DNA of 64,000 nt, taken from Microcyclospora pomicola (lineage: Eukaryota > Ascomycota > Dothideomycetes > Capnodiales). Below, piece after piece: positions 22,101 to 32,218 of this stretch. The stretch lies in assembly GCA_002786065.1 (NCBI GenBank), contig NHNY01000004.1:1240001-1304000 (forward strand). The letters are read 5' to 3'. The position numbers and the translations under genes were made by a program. Below the pieces are notes generated by a model. That model was given only the letters and a program-made list of their open reading frames with translations. It had not been told where the DNA came from and searched no databases. Position 1 is the stretch's first letter. Every line of letters starts with the position of its first letter.

Positions 22101-25100
22101 CTGCCAGATCTTTTGACTCATGAGGAAGTGCGAGTCAGCATCTACATCGATACCAACCGATACAGAGATCCAGAATCGCTTCCCATGGTCTTCACATACT
22201 TACCGCCTGACGATACGTTTACAGATAACGAGCGCCAAATTTTCATTGCCGCATTCAAGGAGACGCCCAAGAAGTGGGGTGAAATTGCATCTTTACTTCC
22301 AGGACGTACGTATAAAGACTGCATCCATCACTACTACGCCAATAAGTGGGATAGTCGATTCAAGGACCGAACCAAGGGCAAAGCACGAGGAGGTCCAGGA
22401 CGAGGCCGTGGCAGAGGCGGAAAGTCGGCGCTGCGTGGCAGAGGTGCTTCCGCTATGGCTGATCTCAATCGAAATGAGGCTGTTGGTGCCCCTAACGTCT
22501 CTGACAGTGGGAGACCCAAGCGAGCGGCGGCCCCCACAACCTTCGGCGAGCGCGAAATTGACCTGAAGACCACTGCAGTGGGCCCTTCACCTGTCAAGAA
22601 GCTCGGTGCTGTATCCAAGCTTGATGGCGCGGGAGAACCTGAAAAGAAGAAGCGCAAGGGAGAAAAGCCCGGAAGAAAGCCAAAATCCCAGCAGCCTCTT
22701 GCGGCTCTGGCTGCAGCCCCCTTCACATCGCCAAGCAAGTCGTACATACAGGGTATGCCGAGTAAGGAAGAGATTGTGCGGGCACAGAACCTGGAAGATG
22801 CCAACCTCCTAGCAGGACTTCATGCAGGACATCATCTTGGCATGATGGGTACTGGTGATGTGCAGATGACCTATGCGGTGCACGACACTTTTGCGCAACC
22901 TCCAATGCCACTCGAGGAGCCTTCACATTCGAAGCCGATGGGTCAGAGTGCCATGTCCAAGTCTAATGCCTCCAGCTACTGGTCCGTGCCTGAACAGACA
23001 GATTTTGCCAAATACATCGCCCACTTTGGCACAGATTTCGCCTCGATTGCTGCTCATATGGGAACCAAGACACAGACTATGATTAAGAATCATTTTACGC
23101 GTCAGGTGGAGGGCGGTAACAAAGCAGAGCTTGAAGCGTCTGCCAGAGACGCCGATCAACGTCGGAAGAACGGTGAGGATATGGGAGCCCCACCTACTCC
23201 TACGCCGATCGTCAAGCGCAAGTATGACAATCCGCAACCCAACACGCCGCGTGCCCTTGCGCCTCACAAGAATGCAAACGCTATGGATTTGGACGAAGCC
23301 CCTGCTCAAACCCGTATGATCCCGAGCAAGCATACATCACCACAACAATTTGCGCAACAGCCGCGGTTCGCCGCAACGTCTCAGTCGACGCCGATCACCG
23401 CACCTAGTCCTCTTCCCACAGCGGCTGTTCCTGTCCTACAGCATGCTACACATCTACCGCCTGGAGGTCCTCCGCGTCCTCTTCAGCACTCACTCAGCTC
23501 GCGTATCTCGTTCCTGTCGGATGCTGTGCCTGATTCAAGGTCCAATCTCCAACAGTCAAACCAGTCTCTTCGATTGGTCTCGGATCCCATCAGCCAACCT
23601 CCTGCGCATGCTGCTCTGCCACCGCACAGTCAGCCAACTGTTGAGATGCTTCAAAACCTGAGAGCGGAGCAAGATCGAGCATTCCTGGTGCAACAAGAGC
23701 AGAACCAGCAGGAGCGTATTGGTCGCCACCGGCAGATTCCAATGCATCAAGACGCCATGCATTCGCCAGCCCCGCAGCCACGTACAGCACCACATCTTGA
23801 GCGCCAGCTGTCCAAAGAAGAGCCTTCTTCCACACCTCCCTCCCGGTCGGCCTTTCTAAGTACTGGCCTCACTGGCCTCTCTCGTACACAGTCCACTCAG
23901 CCCATGTTCGGCCTGGGCGGGATCGGGCTTGGTCCGCCTCTTTCCAGCCGATCGCCATTTCGTCAAGCTCAGATCAAACGCGAGGAACCTCGACCGAACT
24001 CAGTACCAGCTGTGCCGCCGCCAAGCTCAGCACCTCCTGCTGCTCCTGCGGAACCTCCGAAGCGCTCGAATCTGATGTCGATATTGAACTCTGAGCCGGA
24101 AGCACCTGCACCCGGACCCAAACGAGAAAGCCTATCTGTGGCTCCATTGAGGATGGGATCCCCAGCACCGAGGGTGTCTGCTTTCTCACACTCTGCCACG
24201 GCAGCTCCTGCCCTGGATGCGTCTTCGAGAAGAGACATGTTCGCTCAACCACCAATGGCCCAGTCTTCATTCGGCTCAAGACCACCCTTTCCGCATCCTG
24301 GTGAAAAAGCTGCACAGTCTCATGCTCAGCCGCCTCCTCTCAAGCACGAGCTCTCTTCTGGCGGGCTCTCCGCCTCCAAGCCGGATTGGGCTTCTCATGT
24401 ACACCAACGACCCAGTCAGCCAAGTCAATCAACACCACCTGCGCTCGATGGCGGGGATATGCGGAGCTCTTTTTTCTCACATCGACCATCTGCTTTGTCA
24501 TCTCTCAATCAGCCGATGAGAGGCAACCCATCGCCACCACCTAACGCTATGATGGGCCACTCTAGAAACACTTCGATGAACGCGCAAGTGCCACAGGCAC
24601 CAAGAGAGCAACAGCGGTCGGGTTTGACAGTGCAGCAGCCACAGCACCAAGCCCAACCGTCCAGCCAGCCTTTACAGCCTGGCCCGTATGGAAGTCAAGC
24701 CAATCCAGCTTTCCATCAACATCCGCAAGAGGTGCGGAATCATGCACACCACTCCCACAACTCGAGTTTGAACGCTGGATATGGTTTATCAGGCGGGCAT
24801 CACCGTGGGGTGAGCCGTGATGATCAGATGCGGCATGAGCAAGCTTTTGCGCGAGATCGCGAGGAACAGGAGTGGCGGCGCAGACAGCACGAAGATCTGG
24901 AAAGGCGGGATTCTCAGTTCCGCCATGACCAGGAACGCCAGCAGCAGCAGCAACAGCAAGGACCGCCGCAAAGCTTCGGGCGCAGCTTACCGCCCACCAT
25001 GCATCCTTCGTACGATGCGCCTGCCCCGTTCGGACAAGGCAGGCCGCCCTTTGGTCTTCGTGAAGCCAGCCTTCGTGAGGCCGAGCAATCTTACATGGAG

Positions 25101-25280
25101 GAAGCCGGTCGTCGACGGCACGAAGCGATGATGATGGACCGTGAGCGGGAGGCGGCGGCGGCGGATTATCGGCGTCGACACGAGGAACCTGGCTTCCGGC
25201 GTACTCCTCTGGGAGGAAATGGATATGGAGGACCTCCACCTCCGCCGCAACAGCAGCAGCAGCCGCCACCACGTCGATAA
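19131..25280 (+). CDS. SNT1: Snt1-type SANT-domain protein (Set3/NCoR-like co-repressor subunit)
   Basis: 2049 residues in one uninterrupted frame from an ATG at 19131. In yeast, Snt1 is a scaffold of the Set3 histone deacetylase complex and is related to animal NCoR/SMRT. The first SANT domain is at about residues 1030-1075 (FTDNERQIFIAAFKETPKKW, then LLPGRTYKDCIHHYY), preceded by a charged helical segment (about 880-1020) of the kind that contacts the deacetylase. The second SANT domain is at about 1281-1325 (YWSVPEQTDFAKYIAHFG, then KTQTMIKNHF). Between them lies an Arg/Gly/Lys-rich basic stretch. The N-terminal 750 residues (Arg/Asp/Ser then Pro-rich) and the C-terminal 700 (Gln/Pro/His-rich) are disordered. 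The long intron-free frame is unusual for this gene-structured neighbourhood. Identification rests on the two SANT domains and the overall layout. Confidence 0.85.
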   Translation: MSSRYPPSDYRVPRDRSRSPPRFDRRASAASAFDSRPQPTPRTSSDAPRAPRSQFDAPRAPPGAGPSPTTSSRPTFSSLRDAPPLGSNDRGRPFRERDDYRRDRPPSPRERSPPRPFKSSRDYPPRDVDVSRPRRNSRDGSLSAGATYPENPPFPPASFSRGGFGGRGRGRGDFESGRGRGGRRNLDDRDLFRRDRSPPPRWGRDLSRDDREAERRDERRFDRREDDRRPDWSERDRDPVERGRRDQPPSRPEPRQMNGSPHSATGSHAGSQAPPIDPGRLALIEGSGNDGAARRQSVPQNHAPPRREVPETPSYLNGRADATANRYNQRGSSPPTQAPPVPAFTLSFAPTAPAATPANNGPATKPSQPSATSRSDEPGHQEVAPHIKRTDPPPEAPVAPKAPARAPIAPKTQLAETPPTAPRALRALEHDPMAGPHGRLQGVRSLESLAGARAPPSGPAFARASVPPRSSSTVQSIPTSTSGLATLTQPVSPSMHQITAPTGPRASRVSPALASLSPRPPFASPRPDVVGAPAFPGQQRAQTPPPPSGPRKRSISVSPKVSTIAVPTAPKADRVPPSAPRAGPNVPGRTAERQGGPPLWAVPSAPRNLQWNQWKRPPPPESKLVPAKRDSAGEAKERQQEAHLHDLSGNVSAMPSNVPHDTVHERNPTNDKMDIDNDVEPPAHSAQQSFFGQPTEVTEDEEMSDAAEEEMVSSSEDEGLDVEDEALFNAKFEKRKRELEGKLVDLSAREYRATTPLESIARLARISLSDLQRVIEHQEMDVEESAGVKKNRLRVTQNSDSEGNADVLTPKGEEDTRVQIRSDDDQVPIRHVRRPSPEIINLPYLTKPPHRSFKQEPTYEIASSDEALQAVVLEAVKADEDHISVAQARCEQDFAEKLRIWRVQCARLDREQEEQENIERQKSMEPLPELDVPLSSTSNAGSEGRRLNKFSSEYVMEQVLRQSEETARIEQEKLDRKARKVQADMEKEAILPDLLTHEEVRVSIYIDTNRYRDPESLPMVFTYLPPDDTFTDNERQIFIAAFKETPKKWGEIASLLPGRTYKDCIHHYYANKWDSRFKDRTKGKARGGPGRGRGRGGKSALRGRGASAMADLNRNEAVGAPNVSDSGRPKRAAAPTTFGEREIDLKTTAVGPSPVKKLGAVSKLDGAGEPEKKKRKGEKPGRKPKSQQPLAALAAAPFTSPSKSYIQGMPSKEEIVRAQNLEDANLLAGLHAGHHLGMMGTGDVQMTYAVHDTFAQPPMPLEEPSHSKPMGQSAMSKSNASSYWSVPEQTDFAKYIAHFGTDFASIAAHMGTKTQTMIKNHFTRQVEGGNKAELEASARDADQRRKNGEDMGAPPTPTPIVKRKYDNPQPNTPRALAPHKNANAMDLDEAPAQTRMIPSKHTSPQQFAQQPRFAATSQSTPITAPSPLPTAAVPVLQHATHLPPGGPPRPLQHSLSSRISFLSDAVPDSRSNLQQSNQSLRLVSDPISQPPAHAALPPHSQPTVEMLQNLRAEQDRAFLVQQEQNQQERIGRHRQIPMHQDAMHSPAPQPRTAPHLERQLSKEEPSSTPPSRSAFLSTGLTGLSRTQSTQPMFGLGGIGLGPPLSSRSPFRQAQIKREEPRPNSVPAVPPPSSAPPAAPAEPPKRSNLMSILNSEPEAPAPGPKRESLSVAPLRMGSPAPRVSAFSHSATAAPALDASSRRDMFAQPPMAQSSFGSRPPFPHPGEKAAQSHAQPPPLKHELSSGGLSASKPDWASHVHQRPSQPSQSTPPALDGGDMRSSFFSHRPSALSSLNQPMRGNPSPPPNAMMGHSRNTSMNAQVPQAPREQQRSGLTVQQPQHQAQPSSQPLQPGPYGSQANPAFHQHPQEVRNHAHHSHNSSLNAGYGLSGGHHRGVSRDDQMRHEQAFARDREEQEWRRRQHEDLERRDSQFRHDQERQQQQQQQGPPQSFGRSLPPTMHPSYDAPAPFGQGRPPFGLREASLREAEQSYMEEAGRRRHEAMMMDREREAAAADYRRRHEEPGFRRTPLGGNGYGGPPPPPQQQQQPPPRR

Positions 25281-25705
25281 GTGTGCTCTCCTTGTTGTAT
25301 CAGTGCATATACCTTTCGTTGGATACCCTGCTCGATGCTTCGGCATGAGCATGTACATATCTCATATCGCATTGCATTGTCTTGTCCATCCATGTAGCAT
25401 ATCTGGCGGATGTGACGACCCCTTGCTGATATCAGTTCCAGCTCACGATTGACATGTGACAGCCTAAGCCTTGACGCTCTTCACCTTCACTCGCCTAGTC
25501 GCCCCTCTTTCACTTCACCGTTCCGCCTATACTTGACCATCATCTGCTCAACCTCAACCTTCAACACTCTCAAGCATACCTCCAAGATAGTACCATCCAC
25601 TCACCATCCAACCACCATCCGCTCACCAAGCCGCCACCAAGCACTGTACGCACTCAGCAACGCCTTATACCCACTATCACCCGCAGCTCCAGACAACGAT
25701 CCATC
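25281..25705. other. Short intergenic, promoter of small Myb-like gene
   Basis: The 425 bases between SNT1 and the next + strand gene turn C/T- and A/C-rich toward 25700, like a leader. No gene seen. Confidence 0.45.
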
Positions 25706-26453
25706 ATGCCTATGATCTGGAACGCTGAGGCAGATGCTAAGGTACGCTGCCTCGCCTATCGTCTTCCTTCACTGCTAGCATCCATACACCAGCACCGCGT
25801 TTTCCTCCACCGCCAGGAGCCCGGCCTTCTGCCCTCTGCCTCAGCCCTTCGCCACCGCCGCCACAGCCCTTTCGAGAACTTCATCTTTCATCCTTCTAAT
25901 CCTCCATTCACCGCATGCCCCCATGACCTCCTATCCCTCTCCACTCCCACAGTCAAGATTCGCTACGTCGGACAGCTACGACTTGACAACACAACTGACT
26001 AACAACCTCTCCTGACAGCTCCTCTCCCTGATCCTTAACATCTGCGAAGTCAAAGTCCCCGCGGCGACGCTCAAGCAGATCGCGGGCTTGATGGGGAACG
26101 GTACGTTGTGCCTGTCTGTTGTTCTCCTACGATACGAAGCTGATGCTGACGACGATGCTGTTGATGCAGACTGCACGCCTAAGGCTCTCACGCATCGTAT
26201 TGCGAAGTTTCGCAATGGTGCTGCTGGAGGGGCAGTGTCGGGCGGAAAGGCTGCTGGAGCTAGCCCAGCCAAGGGTGGTGTTGAGAAGGGCAAGGGGGCA
26301 GGAGGAGGGAGGAAGCGTGGCGTTGAAGAGGTGGTTAACAGCATTGAGGGGGATGAGGAGGGGAGTGGTGATGCGGATGATGAGGAGGTGGGAGCGAAGG
26401 TGAAGAAAGTGAAGGTCGAGGTCAAGGATGAGGAGCGCGATTCAGAGTCTTAG
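25706..26453 (+). CDS. Small Myb-like nuclear protein with charged tail
   Basis: Three exons, 25706-25741, 26019-26100 and 26170-26453, give 133 residues. The 277-nt first intron is the longest I find here; its end carries a CTAAC-type branch site and a CAG acceptor. The N-terminal 55 residues (WNAEADAKLLSLILNICEVK, then LKQIAGLMGNDCTPKALTHR) have the three-helix W...I...T-x-x-A-L-x-x-R-I pattern of a short Myb/SANT-like fold found in many small fungal proteins. The rest is Gly/Ala/Lys-rich and then strongly Lys/Glu with a KKVKVEVKDEE block, similar to low-complexity chromatin proteins. DNA binding is an inference. A related-looking gene lies at 45725. Confidence 0.75.
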
Positions 26454-26640
26454 AGGATGCGATTTTGGGAGCTGAGGAGCGGTGGCATTCTCTGGCGAGA
26501 CTGGCCTGTCACTTGATTGAGTTCCCCGATAGTCGGGCGGAAAAGGCAAGATGGCCTGGAAAGCAGGAAATGTTGAAATGTGCTCGACGTGCAGGTCGTT
26601 CTTTGATAGCAACGTACTGCGAGCTACTACTACCACTCCC

Positions 26641-27745
26641 CTACTCATCGTCATCACCATCCGTCACCCCAACCATCGCACACGAATCCTTCCACAGGCG
26701 CAGCTCCTTCTCCTGATCATACGCATAGTCCATGTACCCTTCATCAATCAACGTTAACTCCTCTCCGACCTGCGCCGTCGGACCCTGCTCGACGCAGTCC
26801 GCCAGGTATCGTCCACCCTTCGTACTCCACTCGGCGCTAACCGCGGCATACACGGTCGTCGCGGCGCCTTGCTCGGCAGACTTCATGTACTTGCTGACGG
26901 CGGGGTTCTTCTTGTGCTGCTCCATCAAGGCAGGGGGCGTGTGAATCTGCAGACCCGTCCAGATGCCGCCCGGATGCAGCGAGGTCGCATGTAGACCGCG
27001 AGCACCATACCGGCGCTCGATCTCGTTGGCCAGGTAGATGTTGGCCGTCTTGGCGGAACCGTACGCCTTCGTGGGGTCGTAGGGAGTCGACTGGAAGTGG
27101 TAGTCGCCGAACTTGACGGGTCCGTAGCGGTGCCCGATCGACGCGACGGAGACGACGCGCGAGTGGAAATCGGGCGTGCTGGTGGCGAGCAGAGCGGGCT
27201 TGACGAGCTGGAAGAGCAGGAAGTGCGCCAGGTGGTTGATGCCGAATTGGGTCTCGAAGCCGTCGCGAGTGGTGCCTTCTGGAGTAGTCATGACGCTGGA
27301 GAGGTAGTGTCAGAGATGAGCAACGGATTAAACATGAAGTGCAGAGGAAAGGGGAAATGCAGCATACTCACCCAGCATTATTGATCAGCACATTCAAGCG
27401 TCCCTGACTCTGGTCAAGAAACGACTGCGCACCTTTGCGCACACTCTCCAGACTGTCCATCTTCATGTCGATCAAGGTGATCTTGCCCCCCTGCGTCTTA
27501 GCCTTGACCTCGTCCACCACCTTCTGGCCCTTCGCACGGTCCCGTACGGTCCCGTAGACATGCGCGCCCGTCGCATAAAGCGCTCGCATCGTCTCGATGC
27601 CGATCCCCGACGACACGCCCGTCACCAGGAACACTCTCCCAGCCAGCTTGCCGACCAAACCCTCGTCTTCGACGATCTGGAGCGCAGTCGGCCGCGCATC
27701 TCCCGCGCCTTGCGTGTTTTTGTGGGCCGCAGCGTAGCGGGACAT
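26641..27745 (-). CDS. Short-chain dehydrogenase/reductase
   Basis: NAD(P)-dependent oxidoreductase of the SDR family, closest in feel to the retinol-dehydrogenase/WWOX-like group; the substrate is unknown. Exon 1 is 27745-27372 and exon 2 is 27295-26641, with a 76-nt intron; 342 residues. The start is the first ATG, at 27745; the frame continues upstream only from a GTG. The Rossmann nucleotide site is TGVSSGIG (near residue 38), NNAG falls exactly at the splice site, the active-site serine is in VSVASIGHRYG and the YxxxK pair is AYGSAK. The C-terminus is acidic (DGDDDE). It lies tail-to-tail with the small Myb-like gene, with under 200 bases between stop codons. Confidence 0.9.
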
Positions 27746-28641
27746 GATGGTCTTGGTGGAGTACGAGTTGTTCTTGCAGGGAAGGAAAAGCTTGACGGAT
27801 CGGTTTTCTTCGTTTCGCTTCTGAGAGAGCTGGACGTGGAGAATTGGAATGGATGAAGAAAGAAAAGTGCTACGAAGAAACAGGAGAGCCCGTCCTCGCG
27901 ATCGATACTTATACCTTGTTGGCCTCTCAGCTCTCCTTCGCCCATGCAGTTCGTCGGGCACATTGATGATATCTCCATATTCGACAATCTCCGTTTCCGC
28001 GCACAGACGTGGCCGACGGGTGTCGACATCGTGGCGGACTTAAGAGTGCGCTGTGGTGTCCGCACCACCGACGCGCATGAGGTTGCTCGGCTGCTGACCG
28101 AAAGGCGGGCGATGCGGCCGCATGGCGCGAGTCGGCCAACAATTCCGCTTTCGGTCAGGACTTTGATGCCGTAAAGGATAGAGTGATGAGATCGGGTCTG
28201 CTTGATGCTGAAATTGTCAGGGAATCTTCCCTTCGCTCCCTGACTCACGTGAGTATACATCGTGTAAGCTGTGGTGGAGGAAGAAAAGTTCGTGCCTCTG
28301 ACATGTACTGTTTCTTCGTCTAGGCGGAGAGGCTAGTAGCATTTTCGCCTTTAGGAAGCATCCGCAGAAATCAGCCGCTGGAAGGAAACGGGACATGTTT
28401 TGAGAACATACCATAGAAATGTTGATCGTCCTTCATACTTGTGTTTGATACCTAAGGTAAAATGGGTGTCGTGATATCTACCCTATATGCGTCGCTAATA
28501 ACCCATCAATCCTCGTTGTGAAAGGGACTTTGCCAGAAACGCCTTGCCTTGCCTTGCCATGCTGCGAGGCCCCGAAATCAATCACTTAATCGTGCTCGTC
28601 ATTCGTCATTGAGATCCCGGCTCAAATATGTCTTATCACGC
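27746..28641. other. Gene-free interval
   Basis: About 0.9 kb holding the SDR promoter and the DnaJ 3' flank. Near 28540 there is a short CCTTG pentamer repeat (three units). Overlapping frames are antisense shadows of the SDR leader. Confidence 0.45.
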
Positions 28642-29751
28642 TCATAATATCTCTTTCAAGCTCTGCTTCTGCTGTGCCGTTAAGCTGGCCGGGAACTTGA
28701 TCTTCACGCCGACGATAAAGTCGCCGCGTTGAGTGGGTGTCTTGCTCTTTGGCATGCCAAGCTGTGGGAAGCGTTCTTCGAATGTCGGCTGTGTCGGACC
28801 TGAGCTGGAGACATTGACCTGTTTTCCGTCGATCGTTGACACCGTCCGTTTCCACCCTGTCAAGGCTTCCTTGAGATCCAACTCCACGACATGTCGGAGA
28901 TCATCGGCCTCGCGAGTGTATAGTTCATGCGGCTTCTCCTTGATGATGAAGTGCAAGTCTTGCACACCACCTTCCACCTGATCTCCCATGTCGGGATATT
29001 TGATCTTGCTGCCGGCTTTGAGACCCTTCTTGATCGGCACACTCAAGATTTTGTCTTCCGTGTTTTGTTTGCCGGTCTGGTTATCAAATGTCTTTCGTTG
29101 TACCTTCAGTTTCTTGGTTATGCCGCTGAAGAGATCTTCTAGCGACACCGGGAGCGGCTTCTCCACCACGGTGGTTTCGATTTCAGGTTCTCTTCGCCGT
29201 GAGAACCCGCTCGAGCCTCTTCCTCCTGAAGACCGACCACCGGCACCGCCGAATGACTTGAATCCTCCCCCGCCTCCAAACGCGCTGAAAAGGTCATCGC
29301 CATCGTCCCCTCCCATTCCACCTCCACTCCCTCTCATGAACTCGGCAAAGATGTCCTTTGGATCGGAGAAGCCTCCGAAGCCTCCAGGTCCCCCTCCGCC
29401 TGTGCTGAAGTGGAATGTCCTCGCGCCTCCACCAGGGATTCCTCCCATACCTCCGAACCCGCCCGGCATCCCTCCACCACCAAATGGGTTCCCGCCCATG
29501 TCGTCCGCGCTCGGCGCAGGACCGGCCTTGCCTGTAATGAAGTCGTATCCATAGTTGTCGTAGTTTTTCCGCTTCTCAGGATCGGAGAGGATCTCATATG
29601 CCTCACTCGCTTCCTTGAAGGCTTCAGCGCCTGACGGGTTCTTGTCCGGGTGATTCTTGAGCGCTTGTTTGCGGTATGCTTTCTTTATCTCGTCGGCTGT
29701 GGCGGTTGCAGCCACACCCAGGCGATCGTATAGCTTGGTGTCGGAGACCAT
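28642..29751 (-). CDS. DnaJ/Hsp40 co-chaperone, type II (Sis1/Psi1-like)
   Basis: Cytosolic/nuclear J-protein that delivers clients to Hsp70 and stimulates its ATPase. Single exon, 369 residues, ATG at 29751. The J domain occupies residues 1-70 with the HPD motif ([10 protein letters not shown]). A Gly/Phe/Met-rich linker runs from about 75 to 190. The C-terminal peptide-binding domains follow ([19 protein letters not shown], then [20 protein letters not shown]), and the family end [11 protein letters not shown] is intact. There is no zinc-finger region, so it is type II rather than Ydj1-like. Confidence 0.95.
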   Translation of the reverse strand: MVSDTKLYDRLGVAATATADEIKKAYRKQALKNHPDKNPSGAEAFKEASEAYEILSDPEKRKNYDNYGYDFITGKAGPAPSADDMGGNPFGGGGMPGGFGGMGGIPGGGARTFHFSTGGGGPGGFGGFSDPKDIFAEFMRGSGGGMGGDDGDDLFSAFGGGGGFKSFGGAGGRSSGGRGSSGFSRRREPEIETTVVEKPLPVSLEDLFSGITKKLKVQRKTFDNQTGKQNTEDKILSVPIKKGLKAGSKIKYPDMGDQVEGGVQDLHFIIKEKPHELYTREADDLRHVVELDLKEALTGWKRTVSTIDGKQVNVSSSGPTQPTFEERFPQLGMPKSKTPTQRGDFIVGVKIKFPASLTAQQKQSLKEIL

Positions 29752-30537
29752 GTTAATGGTCGGGTAGGTTGTGCTCGCGGGCGAGGCGGAGGGACAATCG
29801 CAGGCGGAGACTTATATGCGGAGCGAGTGTGTAATGACTGATTGGTCAATGGCGAGGGTCGCGGGTTTCAGTAGTTACAACGTGGGAATGTAAGGGGAAT
29901 CAGTACGGGAATTGAGTTTTGTTTTGACATGCGAAAGTCGATATGTAGATATTTGGCTGGACTCGATTCACATCCAGCAAGTTCCAGGATCGCCAGCATG
30001 ACGCCAACAGCGCTGCTCTATGGAAGCTTCATGAAGCTTCGATTGGCTGGCAGAGCTGCACCTCTGCTATTGATCGAGAACATGAAAGTGAATGTACGAC
30101 TGCATCTTTCGCACTCATGCTCTTGATGGTGAAAGACAAGGTTATAACACGATCTTCCTCGACGGTTTGACCAGTGATACATCAAGAATAATTCCAGACA
30201 TTTCCTCTTGGAGAGACCCAAACTACCTAGTTCTACCGCTACAAACGCACATGCCATTATCACAAAACGCATCCGACTGATCGAGCAGTCCGGAATAAGT
30301 CCCCTGAGTCGATATCAGGTCTGTGATTGCGCGCCAATGCGATGTGTATGTGTCACTCGCCGTCGTTTTCGAGGTGAAGATGTCTAGGTAGGAACACACA
30401 TCAAGCGCTGACAAACACACCCGCTATCATGGCTGGTCTCACGTGCCTTCTCCCCCCTTGCCTACGATCAGTTGTACATCCCCGCCGATAGGCATCGCAG
30501 ACACTTCTCACCTAATCAACAGTGATATCGTCGGATC
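29752..30537. other. Divergent promoter region of DnaJ and F-box genes
   Basis: About 790 bases between divergent start codons. Apart from the TATA-like and CCAAT elements near the DnaJ gene I see no gene or repeat. Confidence 0.45.
29811..29845 (-). promoter_or_regulatory. TATA-like and CCAAT elements upstream of the DnaJ gene
   Basis: On the minus strand a CATATAAG element sits at 29818-29811, about 60 bases upstream of the start codon, and a CCAAT box at 29845-29841, about 30 bases further. Spacing is plausible for a core promoter with a HAP-complex site. I did not find a convincing heat-shock element. Confidence 0.4.
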
Positions 30538-31854
30538 ATGTCTGGCTGTCTAAACAACCTGCCAGTGGAGCTCACCGAAGCGATTGTCTGCTTGCTTGAT
30601 CTGCCTTCCATCTGCGCGCTCCGAAGTACCTGTCGATCTTTAGCCGCGACAGCTTCTCATGGCCACTTCCGGTCATATCTTCGGGCGAAGACTATAAGCT
30701 TGACGCCGCAGTCTCTACGGAGAGCTCGAGCTGCCCTACAGAACACTACAGTATCTCAGTCCCTGCAATCTCTCGCCATTGTAGGTATCATCAGAAGCGC
30801 CGAGTCCACGAAACCAGAACCAATTGGGGTCGTTCAGCTCAGCCTTGCATTCAGTTCACTGAAAGCCGGATTGAAGAATGGACTCCTACAGTCGCTACGC
30901 GTAGATGTTCTTGAAGGACCCGACTATGAGGCCCTCTCATATGACCAAAGACGGCAAGCTATTTCCTCGGCGGGGCTCGCGGCTTTCGAAGCAACCGCGG
31001 TAGCTCTAGCACAAAGCGGACTCTCGATTGAAAGGCTGGACTTGTTCTCTGCTCTCCATCCGCGCCAATGCGTAAGTCCTCGTATTTCTTCCGAATGTCC
31101 GGACCTGATCCCTCGTCTCTATCCCCGCCGACACTTCAGTCTCCCTATAAGTCACGTCCGCCTGTGGGTGCAGGCTCAAGGATGGGCGAAGGGCTTGCAC
31201 AGCATCAAGCACCTTTCACTAAGCCTAACACACCGTCTCACCATCGACGAGGGCGAAGATCCTGCTTGTGAACAAGTATCCGGAGAACAAAACCTATCTG
31301 CGCTTTCCGAATTCTTCCAGATGATGCCGGTTGTTGAGCACCTCGACGTCCGTTGGTTCGGCCGCAGAACGCTTAGAGACTGTACTGAAGTGGACGAGCA
31401 AGAAGCGCGATTTTTCAACACCTGTCACGAAGCCATTCCGGCGAAAAACCTCAAGAAACTGGCACTCCGTGGCCTCCGCGTTGATGCGTCTGCGCTTCTT
31501 AGCTTCTTGAATCGATCGTCTGCACGATGGATCACGCTGCACAGCCTCCAAATAGATGGAGACAGCTGCAAAGCTATTCTAGACACTCTCACGCGCTCCG
31601 AAGACAGCTTGGAGTACTTTCATCTCAAGGACCTTTTTGAACGTCACGACAACAATGGTCTCGTCCATTACAGGGTATCCGGTAAGCCAACGCGCTCCTA
31701 TATTTACGGCGTCAATGGTTCAAGCGAAATCATTCGCGAGGGTTCCGAAGTGCAGGAGAAGCTTGAACGCACTCTTGATCCGAGAAGGATCGTGAGCAGC
31801 CGATGGATCCACCATTGGTTTAAGAACCAGATTGTGGTGTTTGGTAGTAATTGA
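30538..31854 (+). CDS. F-box protein
   Basis: Single exon, 438 residues, ATG at 30538. The F-box is at residues about 5-45 (LNNLPVELTEAIVCLLDLPS, then CRSLAATASHGHFRSYL), the motif that links to Skp1 in SCF ubiquitin ligases. The remainder alternates leucine-rich stretches (SIKHLSLSLTHRL, NLKKLALRGLRV, WITLHSLQIDG) that could form an irregular LRR-like substrate-binding domain. Fungal genomes carry many such lineage-expanded F-box genes of unknown target. Confidence 0.85.
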   Translation: MSGCLNNLPVELTEAIVCLLDLPSICALRSTCRSLAATASHGHFRSYLRAKTISLTPQSLRRARAALQNTTVSQSLQSLAIVGIIRSAESTKPEPIGVVQLSLAFSSLKAGLKNGLLQSLRVDVLEGPDYEALSYDQRRQAISSAGLAAFEATAVALAQSGLSIERLDLFSALHPRQCVSPRISSECPDLIPRLYPRRHFSLPISHVRLWVQAQGWAKGLHSIKHLSLSLTHRLTIDEGEDPACEQVSGEQNLSALSEFFQMMPVVEHLDVRWFGRRTLRDCTEVDEQEARFFNTCHEAIPAKNLKKLALRGLRVDASALLSFLNRSSARWITLHSLQIDGDSCKAILDTLTRSEDSLEYFHLKDLFERHDNNGLVHYRVSGKPTRSYIYGVNGSSEIIREGSEVQEKLERTLDPRRIVSSRWIHHWFKNQIVVFGSN

Positions 31855-32218
31855 GCTCTCTGCAGAACCGAACAGCAATGTTTCACAATTCAGCTTGAAC
31901 GAAGTTCTGGGCACAGTGGTGGCTGATCGAAGCGGCCGTCTCCTTCTAGATTGCATGTGTAGAGTGTCACATTGTAGGTATGTTTGCTTGCATTAATAAG
32001 GCGACTAAGGTCCCTCTAGCTAGCAGTCGCTTCGGATAGATACGGTGATGTAATCCTGAAACGAACTCGCCTTGATCCATCCTATACACGCTTTATGCAC
32101 ATACACGTAGATAAATGTCGCACAGTAATAAGCAGACAAATTTTCAGGTCACCAACTTCAAGTCTTGACCTGTCCGAGGTTGAAACATATTTCGTTTCCG
32201 CCGAATACTCAACTCACC
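31855..32218. other. Short intergenic
   Basis: The 364 bases between two tandem F-box-type genes on the + strand show no gene. They probably hold the terminator of the first and the promoter of the second. Confidence 0.4.

Noticed and set aside
31006-31212. Antisense frame in the F-box gene
   Set aside because: Shadow of the + strand gene with no ATG support or family similarity.
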